Below, in pieces: positions 1 to 6,628 of a stretch of DNA of 36,233 nucleotides. The position numbers and the translations under genes were made by a program. Every line of letters begins with the position of its first letter. The stretch's first letter is position 1. Source of the stretch: an uncultured bacterium (GTDB taxonomy: Bacteria; Verrucomicrobiota; Kiritimatiellia; RFP12; UBA1067); the NCBI GenBank assembly GCA_902801025.1, contig CADCGZ010000023.1:1-36233 (forward strand), in the 5' to 3' direction. The notes under the pieces are model-generated. The model saw only the letters and a program-made list of their open reading frames with translations. It had not been told where the DNA came from and did no database searches.

Positions 1-731
1 TCGTCCGCAAGGTCATCCTTCACCACCGCCTTTACCAGCTCATCGACTACGAGCGAATTGGGTGACCTTATAGAGAGTATGCAAGTCGGACTTTCGATCT
101 TGTAGGAAAGACGCGCGAACATCTCACCATAGCGCAGCAACTCCTCTACGGCCTCGGCCGAACACCCGTTCTCACGCAAGCGACGAGCACGCAAAGCCAC
201 CAATGCGCCATACATCCATGCCCTATCCTCGAATGACCAAAGAATGCTGTAGACCGGCGTCTCGTACGACTCTGGGACCATGAAACGCAGTTCGAGTCCG
301 GCGGGATACTGCGCGCGTGGACGCGTAACGGCAACGTCGAGCGCTGCGAAGAGCGCAGCGTTCGTCGCGAGAATCCGATTGACGAGCTCCGTCGCCTCCT
401 GCTCGGTCAGGACAACGGAGTTTGTAGCATCCAGATTAAGCTTGTGGTTCCAGTCATCCTTTCGGTAAGAGTTGATCAATGCCTTGTCGCCGTTAGCAAG
501 TGCCAGGCAGTTCGTCGCATCCATCAGAACCGGCACCATGTTCTCGGACGGTTCGATCGGCGGCGGCGCAGGCGGCAGCAGATCGCTCACATCTGGCGGA
601 TCAATGTCGCGCCCTGCGATATAAAAGAACGCGCTAAGCCCTGCCAGCGCCAAAACAAGCCCAAGGCAGCCGAACACGACCACCTTAAAAGCCACTCGCA
701 GCACGCGCCGAATCATCGAAGCCATGGACAT
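1..731 (-). CDS. Membrane-anchored protein of unknown function (partial, C-terminus outside window)
   Basis: The minus-strand frame stays open from an ATG at 731 to the window edge, giving 243 residues. AAGGG lies 8 bases upstream of the ATG. The N-terminus is basic, followed by one hydrophobic segment (about residues 11-32, with VVVFGCLGLVLALAG), so it is an anchored or exported protein. A proline-rich linker (about residues 42-50, LLPPAPPP) follows. The remainder looks globular and mixed alpha/beta, with several Asn/Asp-rich stretches. I do not recognise the family. It has its own promoter and is separated from the upstream operon by about 370 bases of structured non-coding DNA, so it is probably an independent unit. 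Alternative in-frame ATGs lie 2 and 5 codons downstream. Confidence 0.75.
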   Translation of the reverse strand, partial: MSMASMIRRVLRVAFKVVVFGCLGLVLALAGLSAFFYIAGRDIDPPDVSDLLPPAPPPIEPSENMVPVLMDATNCLALANGDKALINSYRKDDWNHKLNLDATNSVVLTEQEATELVNRILATNAALFAALDVAVTRPRAQYPAGLELRFMVPESYETPVYSILWSFEDRAWMYGALVALRARRLRENGCSAEAVEELLRYGEMFARLSYKIESPTCILSIRSPNSLVVDELVKAVVKDDLAD

Positions 732-763
732 TTGATTTTCCCTTATTTTTCGCTTATGAAAGT

Positions 764-772
764 ATTATATCA
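764..772 (-). promoter_or_regulatory. Extended -10 promoter for the gene starting at 731
   Basis: The minus strand reads TGATATAAT, a perfect TATAAT with the TGN extension. The predicted start of transcription is near 757, giving a leader of about 26 bases that contains the AAGGG ribosome site. No good -35 is seen, as is common for extended -10 promoters. Confidence 0.65.
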
Positions 773-782
773 AAAACTCTGA

Positions 783-800
783 CGCGGCAGTTACGCCGCG
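783..800. other. Small hairpin upstream of the 764-772 promoter
   Basis: CGCGGC at 783-788 pairs perfectly with GCCGCG at 795-800 around a 6-base loop. It sits 11 bases upstream of the extended -10. It could be the terminator of the upstream operon (no T-run follows) or part of the repeat-rich spacer. Confidence 0.4.
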
Positions 801-807
801 AAGCGTA

Positions 808-837
808 TAGAGTCAGTTAGAGGCGAATAGCGTCGCG
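808..837. repeat. 10-bp-period degenerate tandem repeat (3 units)
   Basis: Three consecutive 10-base units, TAGAGTCAGT, TAGAGGCGAA and TAGCGTCGCG, share the core TAGNGKC. The same core and period recur at 33711-33800, the other large intergenic gap of the window. No coding function is apparent. Confidence 0.6.
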
Positions 838-877
838 AAGCGCAGAGGCCGGAGAGCCGACTGGCGCGCGAGAGCAT

Positions 878-969
878 GTTTGCGGGCCCGACATGATTTT
901 GACTACCAGCGTAAAGGGCGCGCGTGAAGGCGCGCGCGTCAAAATCATGTCGGTGGGGTGCCCGCAAAC
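878..969. repeat. 92-base nested inverted repeat / long hairpin
   Basis: Three stacked perfect stems are present. GTTTGCGGGC (878-887) pairs with 960-969. The 16 bases at 888-903 pair with 938-953. GCGCGCG (918-924) pairs with 931-937 around a 6-base loop. A 6-base bulge lies at 954-959. The right arm can alternatively fold into a short hairpin, CCCGC at 961-965 with GCGGG at 971-975, which excludes the outer stem. It lies in the gap 732-1100 between two same-strand genes. Possible roles are transcript termination, an mRNA 3' stabiliser or a small non-autonomous element. The rest of this gap is GC-rich and I see no gene in it. Confidence 0.7.
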
Positions 970-1100
970 TGCGGGTTGGTATCCCCCGAGGCGAAGCCGA
1001 GCCGCGAAGCGGGCGCTATGCGGGGTGCGAGCAGGTCGGGCGTAGGCCTCGCCGTCGGGCGGCACGGCAACGCAAAAACACCGCCGCCGAGGCGCCTAAC

Positions 1101-2036
1101 TTAAAATCCGGGGAGGTTGAGCTGCCCGGAGACGCATACTTTGCGGCCTTTGCTGAGCGTGCTGTCGGAAGTGTCGTAGACCACGAACTTTATCCCCTCG
1201 AAGCGCTTCGAAAGCTCCGAGCGGATGTAGTCAGAAACACACTTCACATTACCCTTGTCGTCGTCAGAAAAGCCAATGGAAACGGCGCGATCCGAAGTGC
1301 CGTTGCGACGCAGCATGTGGAAGATATGTTCCACGAAATCGCGTATCGCAAACTCCTTCGCAAGCTCCGGCTTCGCCGCGGTCGGCGCGACCGCAAGCTT
1401 CTCCTGATATATCGGATCAGCGCGCATGCGCTCCTTAAAGCCCTCGAACGTAACGGCGGAATAGCGGCACATGCCAAGATAGTAGTCAAGCTCCTCCGCA
1501 TCAGTGCCAAACTCGCCGTCGCCAACTCCGTCGATCCACTGGCGATAGCCGCGAAGGTTTGACATCATCGTCTCGCGCTCCTCTTCGGTCAGGACATACT
1601 TGATGAACACCCTGACCGCCCTCTCTATCGTCTCAGGCGCGTGGCCACGAGCAGTCACGATGGCGAAAATGCGACCCTCAATCAAAGTCTTCTTGAATGT
1701 GTAAAAACTCGGCGACGGCTTCTCGCCGTGCTCTATCTTCTCGAGCGCCGCAATTGTGTCCTCAATGAAGTTATCGCGTCCAGGCGCGTCCTCGAAATTC
1801 CTAAACGCGTCAGCCCACACTCCGCCAGGAGCGCGATAGTGTTCCTCATCGGCACGAACAAGCGCAAAGGTGGCAGTCGAAACTTCCACCGGCTTCCACG
1901 GGCTGTCGATGGTGTCGCGATGCTCCATCTTGATGCGCGTCGGCATGTGGAGAATGTTGTCGTCCCAGTCGAAGATATAGTACTTGAAATCCCTGTTCGA
2001 GACTTCCTCGTTGATGTATGGAATCTGGCGACGCAT
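1101..2036 (-). CDS. HAD-superfamily-like protein of unknown substrate
   Basis: The protein has 311 residues. The start is the ATG at 2036, two bases after the rimO stop, rather than the TTG at 2042 inside the rimO stop region. A purine-rich GGGGGAAGG at the end of rimO can serve as ribosome site. Near the N-terminus is FDWDDNIL, a HAD motif I with two aspartates (nucleophile DxD). The motif II threonine is in IVTARGH (about residues 126-132). A late acidic motif GFSDDDKGN (about 257-265) fits motif IV. Phosphatase or phosphotransferase chemistry is therefore likely, but the large insert between motifs II and IV is not one I can assign. It is the last gene of the metY-to-HAD operon and no partner suggests its substrate. 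Confidence 0.75.
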   Translation of the reverse strand: MRRQIPYINEEVSNRDFKYYIFDWDDNILHMPTRIKMEHRDTIDSPWKPVEVSTATFALVRADEEHYRAPGGVWADAFRNFEDAPGRDNFIEDTIAALEKIEHGEKPSPSFYTFKKTLIEGRIFAIVTARGHAPETIERAVRVFIKYVLTEEERETMMSNLRGYRQWIDGVGDGEFGTDAEELDYYLGMCRYSAVTFEGFKERMRADPIYQEKLAVAPTAAKPELAKEFAIRDFVEHIFHMLRRNGTSDRAVSIGFSDDDKGNVKCVSDYIRSELSKRFEGIKFVVYDTSDSTLSKGRKVCVSGQLNLPGF

Positions 2037-2038
2037 CT

Positions 2039-3268
2039 TCAAACGACCTTCCCCCTGAAATCGAAGCCCTCGACCTTCTCTATGCGGACATCGACGAATT
2101 CGCCGACATTCCCGTTACCCTCAATATACGTAACTCCGTCGACATCGGGCGCCTGCGACTCAAGCCGCGCCACGCCAGGCGCAACTACGAGTGCACGGAA
2201 AGTCTTTCCGACAAACCTCTTGGATCGAGCTCTCCAAATCTCCTTCGCAAGCCCCATCACCGCCTTCTCTCGGGCGAGCGCAACCGCGCGCGAAGGACGC
2301 CCGCCGAGTAGCGCGCCCTTCGTGCCCTTCTCGGGCGAATACGCAAAGCAGCCGAGGTGGTCGAACTGCATGCGCCGCAAGTCTGCCATGAGCTTTCTGA
2401 AACGCGCCTCGGTCTCGCCGGGGAAGCCAGTCATTATCGTCGTCCTCAGCGTAATTCCGGGGACGACGTCGCGCAGGAACTCGGCCGCCGCGAGCGAATC
2501 GGCTATCGCGGCCTTGCGGTTCATCTTCTCGAGGACTTCAGGAACAGTGTGCTGGAGCGGCACGTCGATGTAGCGGACGGCGTGTTTCGACGTGAGCATC
2601 CAGACGAGAAAATCCTCTGATATCTCGCTCGGATAGCTGTAGAGGACGCGCACCCAGAAGTCGCCAGGAATCTTGTCGAGCGCCCAAAGGAGATCGGGAA
2701 GCGACTTCTTTCCCTCGCGCCAAAGCATCGGATCTTGCGCGATGACGTTGATTTCGCGGCACCCCGTCGCCACGAGCGAACGCGCCTCTTTGAGTATCGA
2801 CCTGAGCGGGCGTGAGCGGTACTTGCCGCGAATCAGAGGAATCGCGCAGTAGGCGCAGCGGTGCGCGCAACCCTCTGCAATCTTGAGGTATGCGAACGCC
2901 TTTCCGGTAAGACGAAGCGCTGGCATCTTCGGCTCGATCCAGTCCTTCGGCACGCCGCCCCATTCGTCAACACCGGGAAACGCGCCCTTGAGTTCTGGAT
3001 ATCTCTGCGGATAGCAGCCCGCGACGACGACCTTTCCGTAGCGGCCGATCTTCTTGAGCTCAATCGCGCGAAGTATCTCGGCCTCTGCCTCCTCGCGCGC
3101 CGACGCGATGAAAGAGCAGGTGTTGACGATCACGACATCAGCGCAGTCGGGATCGGGCGAGAGAGTCCAGCCCTCCTTCAAAAGATTGCCAGTCATGACC
3201 TGCAAGTCGACTGCGTTCTTGGCGCAGCCGAGCGAGACGAGTGCAAGCGTTCCTCTCTTCTTCTTCAT
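2039..3268 (-). CDS. rimO: Ribosomal protein S12 methylthiotransferase RimO
   Basis: This 409-residue radical-SAM methylthiotransferase belongs to the family that thiomethylates the conserved aspartate of ribosomal protein S12. The N-terminal UPF0004 domain carries the three cluster cysteines in SLGCAKN (C15), NTCSF (about C50) and AGCYP (about C84). The radical-SAM cluster motif CAHRCAYC follows at about residues 134-141. A C-terminal TRAM-like part closes the protein. RimO rather than MiaB is favoured by the SLGCAKNxVD N-terminus, the IPLIRGKYRSR stretch and the short length. It follows folC by 14 bases. There is no Shine-Dalgarno before the ATG, but an extended -10 lies only 8 bases upstream, so it may be translated both by read-through from folC and from a near-leaderless transcript. 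Confidence 0.93.
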   Translation of the reverse strand: MKKKRGTLALVSLGCAKNAVDLQVMTGNLLKEGWTLSPDPDCADVVIVNTCSFIASAREEAEAEILRAIELKKIGRYGKVVVAGCYPQRYPELKGAFPGVDEWGGVPKDWIEPKMPALRLTGKAFAYLKIAEGCAHRCAYCAIPLIRGKYRSRPLRSILKEARSLVATGCREINVIAQDPMLWREGKKSLPDLLWALDKIPGDFWVRVLYSYPSEISEDFLVWMLTSKHAVRYIDVPLQHTVPEVLEKMNRKAAIADSLAAAEFLRDVVPGITLRTTIMTGFPGETEARFRKLMADLRRMQFDHLGCFAYSPEKGTKGALLGGRPSRAVALAREKAVMGLAKEIWRARSKRFVGKTFRALVVAPGVARLESQAPDVDGVTYIEGNGNVGEFVDVRIEKVEGFDFRGKVV

Positions 3269-3276
3269 CGCAGTAG

Positions 3277-3285
3277 ATTATATCA
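3277..3285 (-). promoter_or_regulatory. Extended -10 promoter overlapping the folC stop, for rimO
   Basis: The minus strand reads TGATATAAT, whose TGA is the folC stop codon. The predicted transcription start is near 3270, two bases before the rimO ATG at 3268, which would give an almost leaderless mRNA. Confidence 0.55.
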
Positions 3286-4563
3286 AACCTTAAGGATTTC
3301 TGCCGCATCGAAACGGTCTGCCTGCCACGGAAAGGCACCAAGTGCGGCAAGTGCCTCGCCAGCGAGAAAGAGCGAACCGCAAATCAGCACATCAACCGCC
3401 CCATCCTTGGTGACAGACCCCGTTCTTCTGGGGACAGACCCCAATTTTTCCAGCGTTAAATGTATAGAATCGCATGAAATCGCCGGAATCCCCGCAGATT
3501 CCATTTTTCGCGCAAGCTCCGCAGGGTCAAGCGAGCGTGGATTGTTCGTGCGGACAGCTATCCCTTTTTTGACGAGTGGTGCGAGAATCCGCAACGTTTC
3601 GTCGACATCTTTATCCCCGCAGAAGCCAGCGACGAGCGTGGGGACAGACCCCGCGAAAGGTGCATATTTACGGAGTGAAGCGGCAAGGGCGCGGGCCGCT
3701 GGGGGGTTGTGGGCCCCGTCAATGATGAAGCGCCCGACCCTCTGAAACCTCCCCGGCCAGACAACATCAGAAAGCCCATCACGCGAGCCCTTCTTGAGGA
3801 CTTTCAATGCGGCAAGGGCGGTGACGGCGTTTTCGCGATTGAACGCGCCCTCAAGGGAAAAGCCATCTGGAATCTCCGATTCGTCCGCCATGTCAGGCGC
3901 ATAAAAGAACGGCGCACCAACCTCGCCCGCGCGAGCTTTCACGACCGCGACGACCGCAGGATTGTTCTTCCCAAGAACTATTGGCACACCCTTCTTTATT
4001 ATCCCCGCCTTTTCCGCGGCAATCTTCTCGACGGTGTCGCCAAGCCAGTCGCAATGGTCAAGTCCGATCGTCGTTATAACGCAGATCTCCGGCACGCAGA
4101 TGTTCGTCGCGTCAAGCCGACCGCCAAGCCCCGTCTCGAGAACGACATAGTCACAACCCGCCTCCGCATAGACGAGAAAGGCGACGGCCGTAAGAGCCTC
4201 GAAAAACGTCAGGTCGGTGAGATTTGGTATTGTCTGATTGCCTGATTGTTTGATTGCCGCAGCGACGCGGGAGGACGCCGACTCCAGCATTTCATCAGAT
4301 ATCGGCTTCCCGTCAAGAAAGAATCGTTCGTTGATGCGGACGAGATGAGGAGACGTGTAGCGGCCGATTCTGAGCCCCCCAGCGCGAAGCGCCGCATCCA
4401 TGATGGCGCACACCGCCCCTTTCCCGTTCGTTCCCGCGACGTGTATCGCCCTGAACTTCAGCTGCGGGTCGCCCAACGCGGCACATACGCCGCAGATCGC
4501 GTCAAGCCCAGGGCGCATGCCAAACCGCCGCCGTGCCGCGAGCATGTCGAGAAAGTTGCTCAT
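3283..4563 (-). CDS. folC: Dihydrofolate/folylpolyglutamate synthase FolC
   Basis: The protein has 426 residues. It adds glutamates to folates (and, in bifunctional members, glycine-pathway dihydropteroate plus glutamate). The Mur-ligase-like ATP loop GTNGKGA is at about residues 44-50. The family motif ETGLGGRLDATN, the GLDHCDWLGDT motif and the C-terminal IIDGAHNP are all present. The start is the ATG at 4563, whose A is also the last base of the ubiA-family stop (TGATG overlap); the longer upstream frame only shadows that gene. The gene carries three in-frame simple-repeat intrusions: GGGGTCTGTCCCC-type palindromes at 3409-3442 and 3640-3652, and an 8-bp repeat at 4233-4256. They fall in surface-loop regions, so the enzyme is probably still active. 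Confidence 0.93.
   Translation of the reverse strand: MSNFLDMLAARRRFGMRPGLDAICGVCAALGDPQLKFRAIHVAGTNGKGAVCAIMDAALRAGGLRIGRYTSPHLVRINERFFLDGKPISDEMLESASSRVAAAIKQSGNQTIPNLTDLTFFEALTAVAFLVYAEAGCDYVVLETGLGGRLDATNICVPEICVITTIGLDHCDWLGDTVEKIAAEKAGIIKKGVPIVLGKNNPAVVAVVKARAGEVGAPFFYAPDMADESEIPDGFSLEGAFNRENAVTALAALKVLKKGSRDGLSDVVWPGRFQRVGRFIIDGAHNPPAARALAASLRKYAPFAGSVPTLVAGFCGDKDVDETLRILAPLVKKGIAVRTNNPRSLDPAELARKMESAGIPAISCDSIHLTLEKLGSVPRRTGSVTKDGAVDVLICGSLFLAGEALAALGAFPWQADRFDAAEILKV
3409..3442. repeat. Two REP-like palindromes inside folC
   Basis: GGTGACAGACCCC (3409-3421) and GGGGACAGACCCC (3430-3442) are two copies of an imperfect palindrome, 21 bases apart. They are read in frame in folC as a Gly/Ser/Val/Arg-rich loop. 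A third copy is at 3640-3652. Palindromes of this type resemble REP elements mobilised by REP-associated transposases; that identity is an inference. Confidence 0.6.
3640..3652. repeat. Third REP-like palindrome inside folC
   Basis: GGGGACAGACCCC, identical to the copy at 3430-3442. It is read in frame in folC as part of AGSVPT. Confidence 0.6.
4233..4256. repeat. 8-bp tandem repeat inside folC
   Basis: Three units, TCTGATTG, CCTGATTG and TTTGATTG (NYTGATTG), lie head to tail, with a decayed fourth before them. They are read in frame in folC as IKQSGNQTIPN (about residues 104-114). The AT-rich block contrasts with the GC-rich gene around it, which suggests a later insertion. Confidence 0.6.
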
Positions 4564-5495
4564 CAGACCCCTGAAGCGGTAACGACATAGCGAAGGAGAA
4601 CTGCAAGAACTGCGGAAACACCGTAGAGCGCAAGTATGATCCACATCGGCCAGTCGGAAAGGAGAATCTTCTCAGGACGTCCGACATCGGCCTTCGAGTA
4701 GACGAGCCGAATGTAGCGCACAAGACCGAGTGCGACGAACACGGCCGTCAGCGGCAGAAGACGTGTGCCGAAGCGTGCCGTCGTTTCCGGAGAAAACGTG
4801 TACCACGTGTAGACGGCAAGCGTCGCAAGAGCTGAGACAAACATCAGCACGTCGAGCACGACGGGATGGTAGCCCTTGAGCGCCGCGCGCGACTCAATTG
4901 CCACTGACATCTCGTGACGGCGCTTGGCGAGAGCGATAAAGAGCGAAAGCGCAAACGCGCAAGCAAGGAGCCACGGCGAGATTCGCACGTTCATCGCCGC
5001 GGCACCGGCAATTGCGCGAAGGACAAAGCCCGCCGCGATAACAACGACGTCAATATATGAAAGACGCTTAAGAAACCCCGAGTACGCGCACTGCATCACG
5101 GAGTAGATGAGAATTACCGCAAAGCCCCACGTGCGGTCAGGATGGCGGAATACGAGATAGCACGGAAACATCAGCCCGACCGCGAAAAGCGACAGCGCGA
5201 CTCTCACGGCGGAGATGCGCGACACGAGCCCGGCCGCGACAGGGCGCAGACGCTTTACCGGATGAAGACGGTCGGCCTCGAAGTCGGCGACGTCGTTGAG
5301 GAGGTAGAACGCGCTCGAAACGAGACAGAACGCCGTCGCCATCGCGGCGACGAGGATGAAAGGCCTTATGCCACGCGCCATCGCCGCCTGCGACGGGTCC
5401 GCGACGGCGAAAAACCAGGCGAGGAAGACGATTCCGTTCTTCGTCCACTGATTCACCCTCAAAGCCCTAAGCCAGACATTGATTCGCTGCGTCAC
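4563..5495 (-). CDS. UbiA-family prenyltransferase, probable polyprenyl-phosphate phosphoribosyltransferase
   Basis: The 310-residue integral membrane protein has about eight or nine hydrophobic segments. The first Asp-rich motif NDVADFEADRLHPVKRLRP (about residues 69-87) matches the decaprenyl-phosphate phosphoribosyltransferase branch of UbiA, in which the HPxKRxRP tail is typical. A second conserved block, YSGFLKRLSYIDV, follows. That branch transfers 5-phosphoribose from PRPP to a polyprenyl phosphate, the first step to lipid-linked pentose donors. The start is a GTG at 5495 that overlaps the previous stop by four bases (GTGA); the longer upstream frame shadows the neighbour. Its operon mates, a GT-C-like membrane protein and a repeat protein, fit envelope glycan assembly. 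The usual epimerase partners are not in this window. Confidence 0.85.
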   Translation of the reverse strand: MTQRINVWLRALRVNQWTKNGIVFLAWFFAVADPSQAAMARGIRPFILVAAMATAFCLVSSAFYLLNDVADFEADRLHPVKRLRPVAAGLVSRISAVRVALSLFAVGLMFPCYLVFRHPDRTWGFAVILIYSVMQCAYSGFLKRLSYIDVVVIAAGFVLRAIAGAAAMNVRISPWLLACAFALSLFIALAKRRHEMSVAIESRAALKGYHPVVLDVLMFVSALATLAVYTWYTFSPETTARFGTRLLPLTAVFVALGLVRYIRLVYSKADVGRPEKILLSDWPMWIILALYGVSAVLAVLLRYVVTASGV

Positions 5496-6628
5496 TTGAC
5501 CGTCCTCCACCTTATGATTCCCCACAGGAGCGAATGGTACGTGCAGACGGGATTGGACTCCTTTTCGTAGAACGTCCAGAACTTTGACCAGTTGCGGTCC
5601 ACGGAAGGAACCCAACGCATCGGAAAAAGCGCAAGCAGCCGCGACTTAGACGAGCCATCCTTACTGGTCTCGAACTCCCAGAATGGCCAAAGGCGGAAAT
5701 ACGAATCGTCCTTGCGGCTCGTCCAGAAAGGAAACACGCGCGTCTCGTTATCGTAGAGCTCGACGAGCTTCCAGCCGAAGCGCGTGACAGACCCGGCTTC
5801 GTCACCCTTGTCATAAGAGCGCCAATCGACGCGCTCGTATAGAGGCCATATCGACAGACGGCTCCTGCGCGCGTTGGACTCCCACTCGAAGATCGGCCAA
5901 GGACAGCGAAGACGCATTTCGGGGGCGGAATTACCATGCGCTGCCCAGGACTTTGAATAAGTCTCGGTCCACGAGAAAAACGGCGGGATAAAAAGATCCT
6001 GACGCTCGCGCGCACGGCGAACCTGACCGTAAAGCGGCCAGAACATCCACGAGGTTCCCTCTCCCGCAGTGTCGCGATCCTCGCGGTAGCTCGCCCAGGT
6101 GACGATCGGCCAAAGGGCGTACTGGTGATCGCTCTCGCGCTGGTGGTTGAGACCGTAGAACGGCCAAAAGCTCCAGGCGCCGTCGTCGCGCCAGCTGAAG
6201 AACGGGAAAAGCACCGTGTTCGTCGTGAGCCACTTCCCTTCAGAAGGACGCGGCATCCTGTAGCGCGTCCAGACTGGCCACAGCGCAAAGTCGATGTCGT
6301 ACATCAGGAGAATATGTGGATGGTGGCCGTAGATCGGGAAAAGCCCCCAGTAGTCCTCCGCGGCATATTCGCCGCGCTGCGGCTTGTGCCCGTTGAACCA
6401 GAGCGGCATGAAGTCGAACTGCCAGCCGCCGTCGTCCTGGCTCTGGTAGTGCATGAGGAAGCAGAATCTCCACCAGTCGCGATGCGAGGTGAAAACCGGC
6501 CAGAGAACGTCGTCGACTTCGCCCTCGTGGGCGTAAAACGGACGAACGGCGAGATAGTCGTCGGCGGGTCGCTGCTCGTAGAACGGCCCGACCTGGAATG
6601 TTGCGGCAAGAAGAAGTTCAGCGAACAC
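5492..6628 (-). CDS. Aromatic Trp-Pro repeat protein of unknown function
   Basis: The 378-residue protein is exceptionally rich in Trp, Phe, Tyr and Pro. About sixteen short motifs of the form hydrophobic-(W/F)-P-hydrophobic-aromatic recur from residue 15 to 336. Examples are LWPVF, LFPIY, LWPVW, FWPFY, FWPLY, IWPLY and LWPFW, separated by 14-38 residues of polar sequence. Many come as two motifs joined by a turn (for example FPFFSWRDDGAWSFWPFY), which suggests beta hairpins stacked into a propeller, solenoid or barrel. The GTG start at 6628 overlaps the end of the upstream gene by 11 bases. The first residues (MFAELLLAATF) are hydrophobic but too short for a confident signal peptide. I do not recognise a named family. 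Coupling to a GT-C protein and a lipid-pentose enzyme hints at an envelope role (inference). Confidence 0.85.
   Translation of the reverse strand: MFAELLLAATFQVGPFYEQRPADDYLAVRPFYAHEGEVDDVLWPVFTSHRDWWRFCFLMHYQSQDDGGWQFDFMPLWFNGHKPQRGEYAAEDYWGLFPIYGHHPHILLMYDIDFALWPVWTRYRMPRPSEGKWLTTNTVLFPFFSWRDDGAWSFWPFYGLNHQRESDHQYALWPIVTWASYREDRDTAGEGTSWMFWPLYGQVRRARERQDLFIPPFFSWTETYSKSWAAHGNSAPEMRLRCPWPIFEWESNARRSRLSIWPLYERVDWRSYDKGDEAGSVTRFGWKLVELYDNETRVFPFWTSRKDDSYFRLWPFWEFETSKDGSSKSRLLALFPMRWVPSVDRNWSKFWTFYEKESNPVCTYHSLLWGIIRWRTVK

Noticed and set aside
817..1065. 82-residue minus-strand ORF in the first large spacer
   Set aside because: It is the translation of the 92-base hairpin and flanking GC-rich repeats, with no ribosome site and Arg/Ala/Pro-rich low-complexity product.
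816..1100. Integron attC-like site (GTTAG... and GCCTAAC at the ends of the spacer)
   Set aside because: The two ends resemble R'/R'' cores only loosely, the interior symmetry is not attC-like, no integrase is present and the neighbours are housekeeping operon genes.
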